From the NCBI GenBank assembly GCA_937888905.1, contig CALATA010000014.1, positions 310,001-374,000 on the forward strand: a stretch of DNA of 64,000 nt, read 5' to 3'. Every line of letters starts with the position of its first letter. Position 1 is the first letter of the stretch. Below are positions 62,241 through 64,000 of this stretch, piece by piece. This DNA is from Terrimonas sp937888905 (lineage in GTDB: Bacteria > Bacteroidota > Bacteroidia > Chitinophagales > Chitinophagaceae). A program made the translations under genes and the position numbers. The notes under the pieces were generated by a model that did no database searches, was not told the origin of the DNA, and was given only the letters and a program-made list of their open reading frames with translations.

Positions 62241-62762
62241 TCATCTTATGGCATCGAAAATTATCCTTTCAAAATTACCAGTTGATTTAATGTCGTTGCT
62301 TTTAAATGAGGTGTAAATAGGATTTGTTGGTGATAAATAATAACTTGGATTAACCAAATTAATATTTACTAAAGTTTTGCCTGAAACGGTTTTTAATCTA
62401 ACGTTCCACTCCGCAAAGACGCCATATGGAATTAATGGTTTTTTGGGACCAGGGTTTATAGTTTGCGCAAGTACAACGTGCGCATTACTTTTGTTGAGCA
62501 ATCCTTTTTTATTTTCAAATGTCCATATAAGCGGAGTTTTATCCGAAACTAAAAGGCCACTTGATTTGTCAATAATTTTTATAGATAAACCTTTGCGGGC
62601 AAAAAAGTCAATTAGATTACTCCAAACTTCTTCCTGATTTTTTTCGGAATATGCTTCAAAATTGCCGTCAGTGTATGTCCCTTTAATAGGAATTGTCTTG
62701 TATGCACAAGAGAAAAGCATACTGATAGATATCACTAAAGCGATAGTGGAATAAATTTTCAT
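62241..62762 (-). CDS. Hypothetical lipoprotein
   Basis: 173 aa. The lipobox MLFSC (about residues 15-19) marks a lipoprotein. The mature domain is a small alpha/beta fold (VWSNLIDFFARKGLSIKIID; FAEWNVRLKTVSGKTLVNIN) of unknown function, no catalytic motif. It is alone on the minus strand between two plus-strand genes. Confidence 0.7.
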   Translation of the reverse strand: MKIYSTIALVISISMLFSCAYKTIPIKGTYTDGNFEAYSEKNQEEVWSNLIDFFARKGLSIKIIDKSSGLLVSDKTPLIWTFENKKGLLNKSNAHVVLAQTINPGPKKPLIPYGVFAEWNVRLKTVSGKTLVNINLVNPSYYLSPTNPIYTSFKSNDIKSTGNFERIIFDAIR

Positions 62763-62898
62763 GGTGGTGGTTTAATGTATATAGAGTGAAAAGCTATTGC
62801 TTGTATAAAGAAAGAGTACAAATCTGATAAATGCAAGTTGGACACTCACTTTAAGTAGTTTAAATACGTATTGTTTCGTATTTCTCTATATTTGCCTC

Positions 62899-64000
62899 AT
62901 GAAGAAGCTGCTCACAAATGTACTTTTCCTGGCCATCTCACATTTTTCCTATGCCAAATGGATCATTCCGTTTGAACTGTATGAAGATAAATTTATCCTG
63001 ATCAAACTGCCCGCACCGGATAACAAAGACAGTCTTGTTTTTTATTTTGATACGGGCGCTTCCACCACCTTGCTAGACAAGAAAGTGGCGGAGCGGCTGC
63101 AACTGAAGCCCGATTTTAAACAAAACGTACCCAGTGCCAGCGGCAGCAAGTCGTATGATATCGTCACCAATCAGCAGTTACAGATCGCCGGTGATATTTA
63201 TATCCGTCGCATCAATTTAGTACTGGAAGATCTTACGCGATTGAATAACAACCTGGGAAGAAGGTTCGATGGTATTATAGGCAACGATATCATCCGGAAT
63301 TTTCAAACAAAAATCGATTTTGGGAAAAAGGAAATCGAGTTGAATGAGCTGGGAGATAAGTTCAACACAACAGGCTACAGCGTCATCGATTTTATATTTA
63401 AGAATGGAATTCCCATACCGCAGTTTCCCATTTCCATACAATTACAGAACGGCGACAAGTTATCGGGTGATATTTTGTTTGACAGCGGTGCCGGACTTTT
63501 GCTAATGATGAACACACCGTTTATCAACAATAATAATCTGTTGGATAAGATCGGCAAAACGGTAGTGAGTTCGAGCGATAACCTCAGCGGTAAAACTGTT
63601 TCGACACATGCATTGATCAGCCGTCTCGGGATCGGCGAATACAGTATTACGGGTAAATTGCCGGTGAGCCTTTCCTCCGATAAAGAAGGCGTGAGCGCTT
63701 ACAAAGGCTACCTGGGTATTTTAGGCAGCGATATCATCAACCGCTTCGATATCATTCTCGATTATGCCGCGCGTAAATTATACCTCAAGCCCAATTATTT
63801 ATTTAAAAAGGCATTCGAACTTCCGGTAAGTCCCCTTAAACTGGCGTATGCAGACAAGGGCGTCGTTATTACTACGGTAATTGAAAAAACGGATGCCTGG
63901 CAGCAGGGATTGCGGGAAGGGCAGCAGCTCGTCTCCATCAACGGCATCGAAGGCGCTAAGATCGAAACCTACCGCAAACTGTTATCTGCAGCCGGGACGG
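62899..64000 (+). CDS. Retropepsin-like aspartic protease with PDZ domain (cut by window end)
   Basis: 367 codons up to the window end. A signal peptide (MKKLLTNVLFLAISHFSYA) is followed by two aspartyl protease lobes, with DTGAST (about 52-57) and the second DSGAG near residue 196, and GILGSDIINRFDIILDY between lobe and tail. A PDZ domain begins about 320 (GVVITTVIEKTDAWQQGLRE). Bacterial relatives are periplasmic proteases of poorly defined role. TATATTTG (62887-62894) could be a promoter box, but the start codon is only five bases after it. Confidence 0.8.
   Translation, partial: MKKLLTNVLFLAISHFSYAKWIIPFELYEDKFILIKLPAPDNKDSLVFYFDTGASTTLLDKKVAERLQLKPDFKQNVPSASGSKSYDIVTNQQLQIAGDIYIRRINLVLEDLTRLNNNLGRRFDGIIGNDIIRNFQTKIDFGKKEIELNELGDKFNTTGYSVIDFIFKNGIPIPQFPISIQLQNGDKLSGDILFDSGAGLLLMMNTPFINNNNLLDKIGKTVVSSSDNLSGKTVSTHALISRLGIGEYSITGKLPVSLSSDKEGVSAYKGYLGILGSDIINRFDIILDYAARKLYLKPNYLFKKAFELPVSPLKLAYADKGVVITTVIEKTDAWQQGLREGQQLVSINGIEGAKIETYRKLLSAAGT

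Overview
The window looks like a piece of a Bacteroidota chromosome, most likely Chitinophagaceae or a close relative. The signs are: start codons almost without Shine-Dalgarno sequences; several TAnnTTTG promoter boxes; Bacteroidota-type mobilization genes; an incomplete PRTRC cassette; HYC_CC_PP, DUF6266-like and DUF6843-like proteins; and a CzcA permease fused to a TolC domain. Family names come from reading motifs by eye; no database search was run.

Layout. (1) 1-7916: a copper/silver-type RND efflux operon on the minus strand (CusA, TolC, CusB, and a second adaptor cut off by the window edge). Its CusA is split by one in-frame TAA. It is preceded by small metal-linked exported proteins and an AraC regulator with an N-terminal metal-binding-like domain. 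(2) 8135-8923 and 22723-23715: two diverged copies of a module made of a roughly 185-nt structured RNA, a 72-74 aa protein and a DUF6843-like membrane-anchored protein. Copy 1 is broken at about 8922, exactly where a truncated nadE begins. (3) 8922-22589: a long minus-strand metal-homeostasis operon: Fur, DUF6660-like protein, small membrane protein, CzcA-TolC, CzcB, NicO/UreH-like transporter, P-type ATPase, a frameshifted adenylate-forming enzyme, lpdA and truncated nadE. (4) 23835-36704: the backbone of a mobilizable element (primase-like protein, MobC, relaxase, coupling protein, SSB, DUF932, PRTRC E, C, F-like, B and ThiF), interrupted by a mercury-uptake cargo (ArsR, MerTP, GDCCVxC protein). 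No conjugation pore genes and no complete integrase are visible, so it is probably an integrated mobilizable element or a decayed ICE.

(5) 36941-40004: AT-rich cargo with a HEPN-like protein and a tight PD-(D/E)XK nuclease plus trypsin-like protease pair, the best candidate here for an undescribed defence system. (6) 40075-43450: an element border full of debris (terminator, integrase fragment, serine hydrolase fragment, ChrB fragment), then a transglutaminase-like protein and a DUF6266-like gene with a 41-codon ORF. (7) 43477-53733: a second accessory island with a cluster of operator-like dyads, a Fic protein, a KAP NTPase, a PstI/BsuBI-like restriction-modification pair, a zinc-ribbon/HEPN protein and a radical-SAM remnant. 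(8) 53773-64000: ordinary chromosome-like genes: aldo/keto reductase and AraC regulator, serine hydrolase, GNAT, VOC, a BlaI/BlaR1/serine hydrolase/CPBP cluster, a lipoprotein and a retropepsin-PDZ protein that runs off the end.

The theme is metal detoxification stacked at several levels (Cus RND, Czc RND plus P-type ATPase, mercury importer) on mobile DNA, next to antiviral-type cargo and many broken gene ends.
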